NCBI GenBank assembly: GCA_027490725.1
Contig: JAIXXN010000033.1
Location: 24,926 to 88,925, forward strand
Direction of reading: 5' to 3'
Origin: Oxalobacteraceae bacterium
Lineage (GTDB): Bacteria; Pseudomonadota; Gammaproteobacteria; Burkholderiales; Burkholderiaceae_D
Length of the DNA: 64,000 bases
Notes under the pieces: generated by a model
Told to the model about the DNA's origin: nothing
The model's database searches: none
The model's input: only the letters and a program-made list of their open reading frames with translations
In this document: piece after piece, positions 1 to 8,632 of the stretch
How the letters are laid out: each line of letters begins with the position of its first letter
Position numbering within the stretch: position 1 is the stretch's first letter
Translations under genes and position numbers: made by a program

Positions 1-79
1 CCTGCCTGACGACCCGGCGGCCTGAACGCGCCGAGCGCCAGCCACCCTTGGCGGCCAGCCAGCCAGCGAGCCAATCACC

Positions 80-958
80 TCACTTCGGCAAGCGTGCCGG
101 CAAAGGAATGAACTCGGTCTCGCCCGGTACCGGCTCGAAACGCTGCGCCTCCCAGTCAGCACTGGCCTGCACGATGCGCTCCTTGCGTGAGGACACGAAA
201 TTCCACGACATAAAGCGGTGGCCGTCGAGTGGCTCGCCACCGATCAGCACCAGTTGCGCATCACTGCTAGCCGTCAGGGTCAGCGGCTGACTGGTATCGA
301 GTAAGGCCATCGCATGCAGATCGAGCGTCTCGCCATTGACCTGTACCGTTCCGCTAATCGGATACAGCGCCGCTTCCGGCGGCAGTTGTTCCAGCACCAG
401 CGAACTATCAGCCTGCAACTGGATATCCAGATACAGCGTCGGGCTGAACGTCTGCACCGGCGACGTCAGGCCGAAGGCCGATCCCACCAGCACCCGCACC
501 CGGATACCTTGCGCGTCATATTCGGGGATCGCCGCGGCGGGCGTGTGACAGAAACCGGGCGCCGTTTCCTCATGCGCCACCGGCAGCGCCGCCCACAATT
601 GCAGACCATGGGTGCGATGCGGCACCCCTACCAGATCGGCCGGGGTACGCTCCGAGTGCACGATGCCGCGACCTGCCGTCATCCAGTTAATCGCACCGGG
701 TTCGATACGCTGCACGCTGCCGACGCTATCGCGGTGATCCATCGCCCCTTCGAACAGATAGGTGACGGTGGCCAGCCCGATATGCGGATGCGGGCGCACA
801 TCATGGTTGGCATCGAGTGGGACGTCGACCGGACCGAAATGGTCAAAAAAGATAAACGGTCCGACCGCCTGTTTCAGTGCAGCGGGCAAATAGCGGCGCA
901 CCACGAAGCCGCCGCCGAGATCCTTCTCGTGGCCCTTGAGCAGAGTAGTAATGGTCAT
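80..958 (-). CDS. Pirin family protein
   Basis: A 292-residue bicupin of the pirin family. Pirins bind one iron in the N-terminal cupin and act as redox-linked cofactors or quercetinase-like dioxygenases; the substrate cannot be read from sequence. The four expected metal ligands are present: His57 and His59 in RPHPHIG, and His101 and Glu103 in VHSER, the same spacing as in characterised pirins. The gene follows the OsmC gene by 4 bp and probably shares its transcript, suggesting a redox or peroxide-stress role (inference). A second pirin gene is at 27136-28005. The 79 bp downstream of the stop hold no gene. Confidence 0.93.
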   Translation of the reverse strand: MTITTLLKGHEKDLGGGFVVRRYLPAALKQAVGPFIFFDHFGPVDVPLDANHDVRPHPHIGLATVTYLFEGAMDHRDSVGSVQRIEPGAINWMTAGRGIVHSERTPADLVGVPHRTHGLQLWAALPVAHEETAPGFCHTPAAAIPEYDAQGIRVRVLVGSAFGLTSPVQTFSPTLYLDIQLQADSSLVLEQLPPEAALYPISGTVQVNGETLDLHAMALLDTSQPLTLTASSDAQLVLIGGEPLDGHRFMSWNFVSSRKERIVQASADWEAQRFEPVPGETEFIPLPARLPK

Positions 959-962
959 CAGT

Positions 963-1361
963 CTAGCCCAGCGAGGTAGTAATCTCGGTGGTCACCGATG
1001 CCATCAGTTTGTGGATCGGGCATTTCTGGGCGGCAGCCAGCAGTTCGCCGCGCTGCACGTCACTCAGTTCGCCGGTCAGATGCAGAGTCACTGCCAGCCG
1101 GTAGACGCCCTGCCGCTCTTCACTGGCGTCACGGTCAATCATCACTTCGACGTGTTCGAGGGGGATGTTTTTGCGTTTGGCATACCACACCACGGTCAGC
1201 GCCTTGCAGGAACTGAGGGCAGCGTCATACAGATCATGTGGCGAAGGACCGGCATCGCTGCCGCCCTCTTCTACCGAGCCGTCGGTCGAAACGATGTGAT
1301 TGCGCACATGGACGATGTGGCGCATAGGCAGCGACTGGTCGCGCAATACCCGGATAGTCAT
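963..1361 (-). CDS. OsmC family protein (peroxiredoxin-like)
   Basis: A 132-residue OsmC/Ohr-fold protein. OsmC-type proteins reduce organic hydroperoxides with two cysteines. Here Cys52 (SSCKAL) and Cys114 (KCPIH) occupy the two expected positions, each on its characteristic helix. The start at 1361 is preferred over the upstream in-frame extension to 1436 because an AAGGA ribosome site lies just before it and the family fold begins at MTIRVL. It is first of a two-gene unit with the pirin gene 4 bp downstream. Whether it prefers organic hydroperoxides or is a YhfA-like member is not resolved. Confidence 0.9.
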   Translation of the reverse strand: MTIRVLRDQSLPMRHIVHVRNHIVSTDGSVEEGGSDAGPSPHDLYDAALSSCKALTVVWYAKRKNIPLEHVEVMIDRDASEERQGVYRLAVTLHLTGELSDVQRGELLAAAQKCPIHKLMASVTTEITTSLG

Positions 1362-1457
1362 ACGGCGGTCCTTCAGAAAAAGGGAAAGAACCGCTAATTT
1401 ACACCGTTTGGCGCGCGCTCGCAGAACGCAGCGCACGCCCCGGCCGAGGTGGCGCGT

Positions 1458-1802
1458 TTAGACGACTTTCTTGACGAATTCGGTCTTCAGGCTCATCGCG
1501 CCAAAACCGTCGATTTTGCAATCGATATCGTGGTCGCTATCGACCAGACGGATATTTTTGACCTTGGTGCCTACTTTAACGGTGCCGCCACCGCCTTTCA
1601 GTTTCAGATCCTTGATCACGGTCACAGTGTCGCCGTCCTGCAAAATGTTACCAACGGAGTCACGGTACACGCGGGCGCCTTCATCAGCGGCTTCCGTCGC
1701 GGTAGCGCTCCATTCGTGCGCGCATTCCGGGCACACCAGCTGGGCGCCATCTTCATAAGTGTATTCGGAATGGCATTTAGGGCATGGTGGCAAAGCGCTC
1801 AT
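1458..1802 (-). CDS. yjdM: YjdM/PhnA family zinc-ribbon protein
   Basis: A 114-residue protein matching YjdM over its full length; the family was historically named PhnA for alkylphosphonate utilisation but is not a phosphonoacetate hydrolase. An N-terminal zinc ribbon with Cys7, Cys10, Cys24 and Cys27 is followed by an SH3-like domain with the conserved segment [13 protein letters not shown]. The biological role of the family is unsettled. It lies downstream of the large kinase operon, but a good promoter covers the kinase stop codon, so it is probably expressed separately. Confidence 0.92.
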   Translation of the reverse strand: MSALPPCPKCHSEYTYEDGAQLVCPECAHEWSATATEAADEGARVYRDSVGNILQDGDTVTVIKDLKLKGGGGTVKVGTKVKNIRLVDSDHDIDCKIDGFGAMSLKTEFVKKVV

Positions 1803-1833
1803 GGTGGGAGTCCAGTAAATTAGTGAAGGCGGC

Positions 1834-1862
1834 AGTATACACCCCGCCGCCCGCTACACCAA
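1834..1862 (-). promoter_or_regulatory. Sigma-70-type promoter for the yjdM gene
   Basis: On the minus strand TTGGTG (1857-1862) and TATACT (1834-1839) are separated by 17 bp, a good sigma-70 match. The -35 overlaps the last codons of the kinase gene. It lies about 32 bp upstream of the yjdM start. Confidence 0.55.
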
Positions 1863-4229
1863 TTTTCTGGCGACCCGGAAACCTACGATATCATTCGCCA
1901 GCACCGCAGAATAGCCGTTACGCACGGCCGAACGCAGATAACGCGGGTTGTACAGCCAGGAACCGCCACGCAGCACACGGCGTGCCGTATCACCGCCCTG
2001 CTCCCACGCGCTGCCGTCGGCCGGCGCACCGAGATAGTTTTCATGCACCACATCCTGGGTCCATTCCCAGACATTGCCGTGCATGTCGAACAGTCCCCAC
2101 GGATTGGGCTGGAATAGACCGAACTTGCTGGTTCCCTGTAAAAATGCGCCGCGCGGACCATCGTTAAAGGTGAAATTGCCGTCGTAATTGGCTTGTTCGG
2201 TGCTGATCGTGTCGCCCATGCTGAAGGCCGTGCGGGTACCGGCACGGCAGGCATATTCCCATTCCGCCTCGCTCGGCAGACGATACAACTGACCGGTTTT
2301 TTCGGACAGCCAGCGCACATAGCTCTGCGCATCGACCCAGCTCACGCCAACCACCGGGTGCTCGTCATTCTGCGCAAACCCGGGCGCGCGCCAGTCAGTG
2401 TCGGACAGCGACTCCCAGCCGGTGGCACGCACAAACACGCGCCACTGGCCTACCGTCACAGGGAAACGCGCCAGCGCGAACGATTGCTCGATGCCTACCC
2501 AGTGCTGCGGCAGTTCCCGGTCCAGCCAGTTTTTCTGCGCACCAGCCTTGACTGCCGCCGCCCGTTCCAGCTCGTGTGAGCCCATCTGGAAGCGTCCGGT
2601 AGGAATCAGTACCAGCTCCGGCCCGACACCGCTACCGTCGAGAAAACGGTCACGCAACACGCCGCTGGGATCCGCCACCGGACTCTGCGCCGTTGGCAGC
2701 AGCGCCGCCAATTCGGCCGCGTGCCGTTCGGCCTGCTGCTTGCGATGGCGTTCCTGCTCGGCGCGATATGCCGCTTCCGCCTTCAACTGATTCGCTTTGC
2801 GCAGTTGTTCGGCGCGCTCCTCGCGAGCCTTTTGCGCATCGGCTTCGCGGCGCGCCAGCAACTGCTCGCGCAACACCTGCTTGCGTGCCTGCGCTGCCGC
2901 TTCCGCCTCGGCGCGCTGGCGTGCTTCCAGCGCCTTCCGCTGCTGTTGCTGCTGCTGTTCCAGCCGGGCTTTTTCCGCCGCTGCGGCGCGCGCTTCGGCC
3001 TGACGTTGCTGCGCCAGTTCTGCGGCCCGGGCCTGGCGCTGCGCTTCGGCGGCGCGTTCCTGCTCCTGCCTGAGCGCCAGCGCGGCCTGTTCTGCCTGAC
3101 GTTGCTGCTCGCGCTGTTGCGCCTGTTCTTCCTGTTGTGCCTGTTGTAGGGCGCGCTGTTCCTCGCGCTCGCGCGCCTGTTGCGCCTGCGCCGCGAGTTC
3201 CTCGGCGCTGGGACTGGCGGCGTCACGCAAGGCCTGCAGCAAAGTCGCCACCGACGCTGGCCGCAGCTCGGCCAGATAGGCGAAGCCCTGCTGCAGCACT
3301 TGCCATTGCGCCGGGTTCAAATGCTGTGGCGGTGCCGGATGAAAATCTGCAGAGCGCATCGCCTCGAACGGCATCCGTCCTTCCAGCAGTTGATAGATCA
3401 TCACCGCCACCGCATACACATCCAGCCGGCTACTCGGCTGCCGTTGATGGGTCCCCGCTTCCGGCGCACGATAGCCGACCGTGCCGGCATTCGGGGTTTG
3501 CAGCCCGAGACTACTGCCAGCGTTGCGCACCCGCGAAGCAATCCCGAAATCGAGCAGCTTGATGTCACCGTGGCGGGTCAGGAACACATTGCCCGGCTTG
3601 ATATCGCGATGTACCAGCTTGTGCTTGTCCCACGCATAGTCAAGCGCCTCGCCCACCGGCGCCAGCAGGCGGTAGATTGCCTCCATCGACAAGCTGCCCT
3701 GCGCGGCCAGATAGGCATCCAGATCCTCGCCTTCGAGATACTCCATGATGATGAAATAGCTCGCCGTCGCCGGATCCTGCGCCCACTCGTAGACGCGCAC
3801 GATGTTCTCATGCGCCAGTTTGCGGGCCTGCGTGGCTTCCTCGATCAGCAATTTGGCGTGGGTAGCGCTCTGGGTCAGTTGCGGCGGCAGAATTTTCAGC
3901 GCCACCATTTCGCTATGGCCCAGCTCCGCATGGGTCGCCAGATCGGTAGCCTGCCACACCTGCCCCATGCCACCCATCGCAATCAGGCGCTCCAGCCGGT
4001 AGCGCCGGTTTTGCGGGCCGATCTCCTGACCGGACATGAAACCCAGTTCCGTTCCCTGCCGCTCCGGCACCGGCACCGGCAGCGCCCCCGCCATGATCGC
4101 AGCCCCCGGCGGTGCGTATTCCGCATCCAGGATAGCGTTCTTGCGACGGTCGAACTCCTGCAGGCTGAGTAGCCCGTCGTCATGTAAGGCCCGCAGTTCG
4201 CGGATCCGGTCTCTTGCTGTCTGCATCAT
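1854..4229 (-). CDS. Ser/Thr protein kinase with C-terminal SUMF1-type domain
   Basis: A 791-residue multidomain protein, last gene of the seven-gene unit, 18 bp after the zinc-ribbon/SPFH gene. A SHOCT-like helical segment (about 6-36) precedes a Hanks-type kinase domain (about 77-335) with a complete catalytic set: glycine loop near 85-90, Lys112, HRD at 207-209, DFG at 227-229 and APE at 255-257. Residues about 340-515 are a Gln/Glu/Ala/Arg-rich coiled coil. Residues 533-791 are a formylglycine-generating-enzyme (SUMF1) fold with DMHGNVWEW and RGGSW. The two cysteines needed for formylglycine formation are replaced by Tyr760 and Leu765, so this part is probably a binding or sensory module, not a sulfatase-modifying enzyme. 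No membrane segment is seen. The phosphorylation target is unknown; neighbouring operon products are candidates. Confidence 0.9.
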   Translation of the reverse strand: MMQTARDRIRELRALHDDGLLSLQEFDRRKNAILDAEYAPPGAAIMAGALPVPVPERQGTELGFMSGQEIGPQNRRYRLERLIAMGGMGQVWQATDLATHAELGHSEMVALKILPPQLTQSATHAKLLIEEATQARKLAHENIVRVYEWAQDPATASYFIIMEYLEGEDLDAYLAAQGSLSMEAIYRLLAPVGEALDYAWDKHKLVHRDIKPGNVFLTRHGDIKLLDFGIASRVRNAGSSLGLQTPNAGTVGYRAPEAGTHQRQPSSRLDVYAVAVMIYQLLEGRMPFEAMRSADFHPAPPQHLNPAQWQVLQQGFAYLAELRPASVATLLQALRDAASPSAEELAAQAQQAREREEQRALQQAQQEEQAQQREQQRQAEQAALALRQEQERAAEAQRQARAAELAQQRQAEARAAAAEKARLEQQQQQQRKALEARQRAEAEAAAQARKQVLREQLLARREADAQKAREERAEQLRKANQLKAEAAYRAEQERHRKQQAERHAAELAALLPTAQSPVADPSGVLRDRFLDGSGVGPELVLIPTGRFQMGSHELERAAAVKAGAQKNWLDRELPQHWVGIEQSFALARFPVTVGQWRVFVRATGWESLSDTDWRAPGFAQNDEHPVVGVSWVDAQSYVRWLSEKTGQLYRLPSEAEWEYACRAGTRTAFSMGDTISTEQANYDGNFTFNDGPRGAFLQGTSKFGLFQPNPWGLFDMHGNVWEWTQDVVHENYLGAPADGSAWEQGGDTARRVLRGGSWLYNPRYLRSAVRNGYSAVLANDIVGFRVARKLV

Positions 4230-4247
4230 GATTCGAAATCCAAGCCT

Positions 4248-6335
4248 TTATGCCTTGCCGGCCTCGCCTGCCACATCCAGGGTCACGCCACAGCTGGCGC
4301 AAAATCTATCCTCCGGATGCGCCGCGCGTAGCGCGTGACCGTTGCTACAACGGGCCGCCGCAGGCTGGGCCGCCCCCACCACCTGCGCCAGCGCTTCGAT
4401 CTGTGCTGCCCCCATCCCCGCCTGAATCTGCAAGCCCAGTAACTGTGCCAGTGCCTGCGCATTCGGTAGCGCCGCAGTGGCCACCTTGGCAGTATCACTG
4501 AGACGGTTGATGGTCTCCATGCGGGCAATTTCATGACTCTGCTGCGCTAGCAGCACATCGTAATCGCCTTTCCAGCGCGCGTAACGCTCTTCCCGCTCCT
4601 TATCGAGCCGGCGCAACTCCTGCTGCCATTGCAGCTCCTGTTCCTTCTGGCGCAACAACTGGCGCTGCTCATCGACTGCCAGCTGGTCCAGCATAGCCTG
4701 TTTGGCATGTGCCTGCTGCTGACGCGTGTGCAGCTGATCCGCTTCGATGGTGCGCAACAGTTTCTCGTGCTGGGCCAGTTGCTCCGCCGTTGCACCTTCG
4801 CGCTGCAAAGCCTCGAGTTTCTGGCGCACGCTCGCCACTTCGACCGCGTTACTGGCATCCTTGACGGCATCGCTGCGTAACAGCTCGCGCTGACGTGCCA
4901 GCTGCAACTGGTCTTCCCACTCCTGCACCCGTTGCGCCTCGCGCTGGCGCGCTGCGCTGGCCAAAGTCAGACTCTGCAACTGCAGCTGGTGCGCTTCCGC
5001 CTCGATGGCCAGTTCGCGCTGCTTCTCGGCTTTTTCCTGCGCGCGCAAGGCCATCAATTCCTCACGGCGCCGCGACGCATCGTCGATAAACAGCGCCTCG
5101 CTAATGCGGTTTTCGATCGCCTGCTGGCGCAACTGGTGCGATAAGCGCTGCTGCGCCAACTGGCGCTGTTCGGCGGCAGTCTGCTGGAGTACTTCCATTT
5201 CCGTCTGCATGCGGATGCGCGCCAGCTGACGTACCTGTTCCCATTCGGCCTGTTCACCGTCGCGCTGCGACTTCTGCTTGGCCAGTTCATGTTCCAGATC
5301 TGCCAGCACCGTGCCGGCCCCCTTATCCAGCGCAACCTTGCGGGTTTTTGCATCCATGATGCGGCTATACAGATCCACCTCGCGGGCCCGCAAAGCCTGC
5401 AGGCGCTCGGATTCTTTCAGCGTCAGCTCGGCCTTTTCGAGGCTGGCATCCTGCCGCAATTCGGCGCGCCGCAAGTCGCTATGCAGCTTGCGTTCTTCGC
5501 GCGCAATCGCCGCCCACTCCTCGGCGTCATACAGCTGATCGAGCTGCCTGGCATGTTCCAGCTGCACCTGTCGCTCATCCGCGACCAGCCACAGGCTTCC
5601 CACCCGGTCGCGGTTATGGTCATATTTATCGTGGCGGACGGCCACTGTTTCCACCCGTTCCACCGCCAGCCCGAAACTGGCCAGACGCAGTTTCAGACCG
5701 GCCTGCAGCCGTTCATCGAGTTGCTGGCGCAAATCGACGTTGTCGGCCAGATCGCGGATCGAACGACTGGCGATAAATTCTGCCGCCAACTGCCGTACCG
5801 ATGGTTCAATCAGCTCCTGCAACTGGCGCGTGGTGACCACCCCGGGCGCCGTCATGAAATGGCGCGCAAACGCCGCTACCTGATCCACCGCCAGACTGAT
5901 AGTAAAGCTGGCGGCCACTTTGAGCTGTTCGGCCGTCACCAGTTTTTCGAATTCGAAGCTGACCGGCAGCGCCACACTGCGGGTAATCAGGATTTCAGCG
6001 TGCTGGTTACGCAGCAAATGATTCAGACGGGTGAAAAAGCCTTCGATCTCGTATTCGCCCTGCGGTACTTCGGTGGCTTTGTCAGCCTGCAAAATATAGG
6101 CACGCGCCAGCGCCGGTACCCGCAACGTTTTGGTGAACACGCCGGACAAGGCATTCACGCCAAAATACACCGCCAGTTGGTCGTCGCCGGGGATCCAGCG
6201 GTTATCGCGCAGCAGCGGCGTGTTACGGGGCGCACCCAGCGTCAGACCGCAGTGCTTGCAATAGCCCGACTGGTCGTCGTTCTTCTGCTCGCAACGCGGG
6301 CATTTCACGCCACCCAACCCCAAACTCTGGAACAT
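4248..6335 (-). CDS. Zinc-ribbon/SPFH-like/coiled-coil protein
   Basis: A 695-residue protein not matched to a named family. A zinc ribbon at the N-terminus (Cys12, Cys15, Cys26, Cys29) is followed by a region of about 45-245 whose strand-helix layout, ending in a long helix and a FGLAVERVETV strand, resembles an SPFH/Band 7 domain. Residues about 250-600 are a long Glu/Gln/Arg-rich coiled coil, and a second zinc-ribbon-like element ends the protein (Cys663, His667, Cys679, Cys682). SPFH proteins usually form large ring or cage oligomers at membranes; no transmembrane segment is obvious here, so it may be cytosolic. It sits between the Lon-like gene (64 bp upstream) and the kinase (18 bp downstream), so a scaffold role for the kinase is plausible but inferred. 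Confidence 0.75.
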   Translation of the reverse strand: MFQSLGLGGVKCPRCEQKNDDQSGYCKHCGLTLGAPRNTPLLRDNRWIPGDDQLAVYFGVNALSGVFTKTLRVPALARAYILQADKATEVPQGEYEIEGFFTRLNHLLRNQHAEILITRSVALPVSFEFEKLVTAEQLKVAASFTISLAVDQVAAFARHFMTAPGVVTTRQLQELIEPSVRQLAAEFIASRSIRDLADNVDLRQQLDERLQAGLKLRLASFGLAVERVETVAVRHDKYDHNRDRVGSLWLVADERQVQLEHARQLDQLYDAEEWAAIAREERKLHSDLRRAELRQDASLEKAELTLKESERLQALRAREVDLYSRIMDAKTRKVALDKGAGTVLADLEHELAKQKSQRDGEQAEWEQVRQLARIRMQTEMEVLQQTAAEQRQLAQQRLSHQLRQQAIENRISEALFIDDASRRREELMALRAQEKAEKQRELAIEAEAHQLQLQSLTLASAARQREAQRVQEWEDQLQLARQRELLRSDAVKDASNAVEVASVRQKLEALQREGATAEQLAQHEKLLRTIEADQLHTRQQQAHAKQAMLDQLAVDEQRQLLRQKEQELQWQQELRRLDKEREERYARWKGDYDVLLAQQSHEIARMETINRLSDTAKVATAALPNAQALAQLLGLQIQAGMGAAQIEALAQVVGAAQPAAARCSNGHALRAAHPEDRFCASCGVTLDVAGEAGKA

Positions 6336-6399
6336 GTCAGACTCCTCAATAATTCATCTTCCGGACTGCTTTGCCATCTACCGATTCTAGCAGGGCAAT

Positions 6400-7509
6400 T
6401 TAAATCATACCTATCCGTTCAATACAGGCCAGACTGGCGCCCCGCTGGCGTAGCCCGGCCACATAGCCGGCAGGCAGCGCTGCCGCCCAGCCAGCCGGTA
6501 GCAGGATCCGGTCGCCCGCCCCCGCCTGCCGGGCGATCAGGGCCAGTTTGGCCTGCTGGCCGTCGACTGCCTCGACCAGTCCCGCATGCCAGGCACTCGA
6601 CTGGCCAGTGGCGATCAGGCGGCCACGCGGCAAAAATTCACGGCCGCGCGCCATCCGGTCCGCCATTACCAGCGCCAGTTCATAGGAGTTGCCCTGAAAC
6701 TCAGGCTGACTGAAACGCACCAGCGTGCGCCAGCGTCCCAGCCCATGGCCATCGAAATGGCGCGCCGCACACAGGGTCTGGCGCAGCGCCTGCAGGCGCG
6801 CCGGATCGAGCTGTGGCGCCGCGATGCTGTCTTCCTCGCTGGCCGGCACGGTCCCCGCCGCGAGCGGAAACACACTGACTTCCAGCCACGCCAGACTATC
6901 GTGGCTACCGCCGCAGTAAAGGGGAAACCAGCTGCGCACCGAGGCCACACAGTCGGCCAGATCAGCGTGGCCATGCAAAGCCCCGAGATGGCCGATGACG
7001 CTGCAGCGCGCTCCCGCAAGGTCGGGTTCGCCGGCGTCACTGCGCACTTGCCCACCCAGCACCAGCACGCCGTCAGGCGCCAGATGCGCCATGGCGATGC
7101 GCTGCGCCTGTAGCGGCTCACCCTCGACCCGCCCCAGATGCCACGCATCGGACCAGCCCAGCGCCAACAGCGCTTGCTCGGCACCAGGCGCTGCTGCATA
7201 CAGACCACGCACCATGCGGTCAGCCAGCACTGCGGCCAGTTCCCAGTCACGCTCCTTGGCATTCGGCGCCGGATCCATGCTCAGTAGCACCTGATCGCGG
7301 CTATCCAGCAGCGCTTCGGTCAGACGCGCCATGCGTACTACCTGCTGCATGCGCAGAGCCAGTGCCGGCGCGGCCGCGACATGGCATTTAACGTCGGCAC
7401 GATTGCCACGCGCACGGCGGCTGGCGGTAATCGTCAGCAGCCTTCCGTCCGCGAGCACACTGCGGCACACGGCATAGTCAGGCAGTCGTGGATGAGAAAT
7501 ACCGCTCAT
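6400..7509 (-). CDS. Protein with two Lon-protease-like (S16) domains
   Basis: A 369-residue protein without an AAA+ domain. Two related halves are visible: one around residues 84-160 and one around 270-350, both with an ELAxVxADRMxRG helix. The second half aligns well by eye with the proteolytic domain of Lon: GNSYELAL stands where Lon has GPSAG, putting Ser275 at the nucleophile, and GQQAKLAL stands where Lon has GGLKEK, putting Lys321 at the partner lysine. The spacing of 46 residues is close to Lon's 43. The first half has Asp88 and Gln136 at these places and is probably inactive. It could be a protease, a self-cleaving protein, or only a Lon-fold scaffold. The start overlaps the upstream stop by ATGA, so it is translationally coupled. 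The assignment is a manual alignment, not a search. Confidence 0.65.
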   Translation of the reverse strand: MSGISHPRLPDYAVCRSVLADGRLLTITASRRARGNRADVKCHVAAAPALALRMQQVVRMARLTEALLDSRDQVLLSMDPAPNAKERDWELAAVLADRMVRGLYAAAPGAEQALLALGWSDAWHLGRVEGEPLQAQRIAMAHLAPDGVLVLGGQVRSDAGEPDLAGARCSVIGHLGALHGHADLADCVASVRSWFPLYCGGSHDSLAWLEVSVFPLAAGTVPASEEDSIAAPQLDPARLQALRQTLCAARHFDGHGLGRWRTLVRFSQPEFQGNSYELALVMADRMARGREFLPRGRLIATGQSSAWHAGLVEAVDGQQAKLALIARQAGAGDRILLPAGWAAALPAGYVAGLRQRGASLACIERIGMI

Positions 7510-8630
7510 GCGCCATCCTCCTGATCAGGTGGATAAGGCTGACGGCGTCCGGCTAGTCCCGTTTCGAGATTGGCACAGACCCGGTCAGCCTGATCGTGCA
7601 GCAGCCGCCATGCGCTGGTCTCGTTGCCGGAGCGCTGCCATTGCGCCAGCAAGGACCAGCCTTCATCCAGTGCCTGCAGGGACAGCAGCGTGTGCCCGAT
7701 ACGTCGCTGTTGCTGCACTAAGGGCAAAGCGTGATCGGGTGCAGCCCAGCCCAGCGTGGGCATGCTCTGCACGTTCAGGCTGGCCATGCCGAGTCGCAGC
7801 AACAGCGCCTGATGCGCTGCAAAAGCATCGGCACCTGCCGGCACTTCCAGTAGGCGCAAGCCACTACTCAATGCGGGCAGTTCCAGGAACAGGCGTCGTA
7901 AGCCAAGCGCGTCGGCCTGCGCGTCCGGCCTGACATGGCTCGCTGCTATGGCAGATACGGCAGATACTGCAGATACTGCAGATGCGGCCGCTGCGACATG
8001 GGGCGGCGCCTCCGCTGGCATGCCAGCGATGGGGGTGAAGGTGGGGACGGGGACGGGAACGGCGCGGGCGCGCAGCTGCGCGGCATAATCCGCCTGCGGT
8101 GCCAGATCGATCGGTACGCAGTCATCCACCGTGAGGCCGAAACGGGTATAGAGCAACTGATTGAATCCGGCACGAAACGCATGCCATTCTTCCAGCGTGG
8201 TGCAAGGCGCTAGCTCCAGCACACCCTGCGTCAGCGCCAGTTGCAAGGCTGCCTGCAGGCGCTCCTGCAACTGTACCAGTGCAAGACCCTGCGCCACTTC
8301 GCTATACAGAAACAGATCAAAACGTTGCTGCGCGACGCGCGGATTAGCCGCATCGACCACCACTTTTAACTGCAAGCCCCATTCCGGTGCCGCGGCAAAG
8401 GGCAGCAGCGTCAGCGTGTAGGGGCCGGGATGAAAGCACCACGCCCGTTCAGCGTCGGCCAGCGCCACTTTTCCCGCAAGCTGCCGGCGGGCCTGACCAT
8501 TGGCGCCAACTACCAGCAGCGTGGTTCCGGCCGGCGCCACATCGCCCGTCTCGCAAGCATGGGCGACCAGCGTGTCACCCAGCCCTGCCAGATCGGTGCG
8601 CGGCGCACGGCGGCGCAAGAAGAAGCCCAT
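7506..8630 (-). CDS. Divergent SPFH-like protein
   Basis: A 374-residue protein of no family I recognise with certainty. Residues about 10-200 follow the same order of strands and helices as the SPFH-like region of the 695-residue protein in the same operon, ending in a helix and then RFGLTVDDCVPIDL, comparable to ASFGLAVERVETV there. A low-complexity Pro/Ala/Val/Ser linker (about 205-255) separates it from a helical C-terminal part. The start at 8630 is chosen because it has an AGGG ribosome site and begins 2 bp after the previous stop; an upstream in-frame extension to 8711 would overlap that gene. Its stop overlaps the next start by ATGA. No signal peptide or membrane helix is seen. Confidence 0.7.
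   Translation of the reverse strand: MGFFLRRRAPRTDLAGLGDTLVAHACETGDVAPAGTTLLVVGANGQARRQLAGKVALADAERAWCFHPGPYTLTLLPFAAAPEWGLQLKVVVDAANPRVAQQRFDLFLYSEVAQGLALVQLQERLQAALQLALTQGVLELAPCTTLEEWHAFRAGFNQLLYTRFGLTVDDCVPIDLAPQADYAAQLRARAVPVPVPTFTPIAGMPAEAPPHVAAAASAVSAVSAVSAIAASHVRPDAQADALGLRRLFLELPALSSGLRLLEVPAGADAFAAHQALLLRLGMASLNVQSMPTLGWAAPDHALPLVQQQRRIGHTLLSLQALDEGWSLLAQWQRSGNETSAWRLLHDQADRVCANLETGLAGRRQPYPPDQEDGA
7951..7986 (-). repeat. 9-bp in-frame tandem repeat in the SPFH-like gene
   Basis: Four near-identical copies of GCAGATACT on the plus strand, read on the minus strand as repeated Ser-Ala-Val. It lies in the low-complexity linker, and copy-number change would alter linker length without shifting frame. 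Confidence 0.8.
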
Positions 8631-8632
8631 CG

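Noticed and set aside
5289..6713. Long open frame (474 codons) antisense to the SPFH/Lon-like genes
   Set aside because: Its composition (His/Gln/Arg/Leu-rich) is that of a GC-rich antisense shadow and the sense frames have clear domains.
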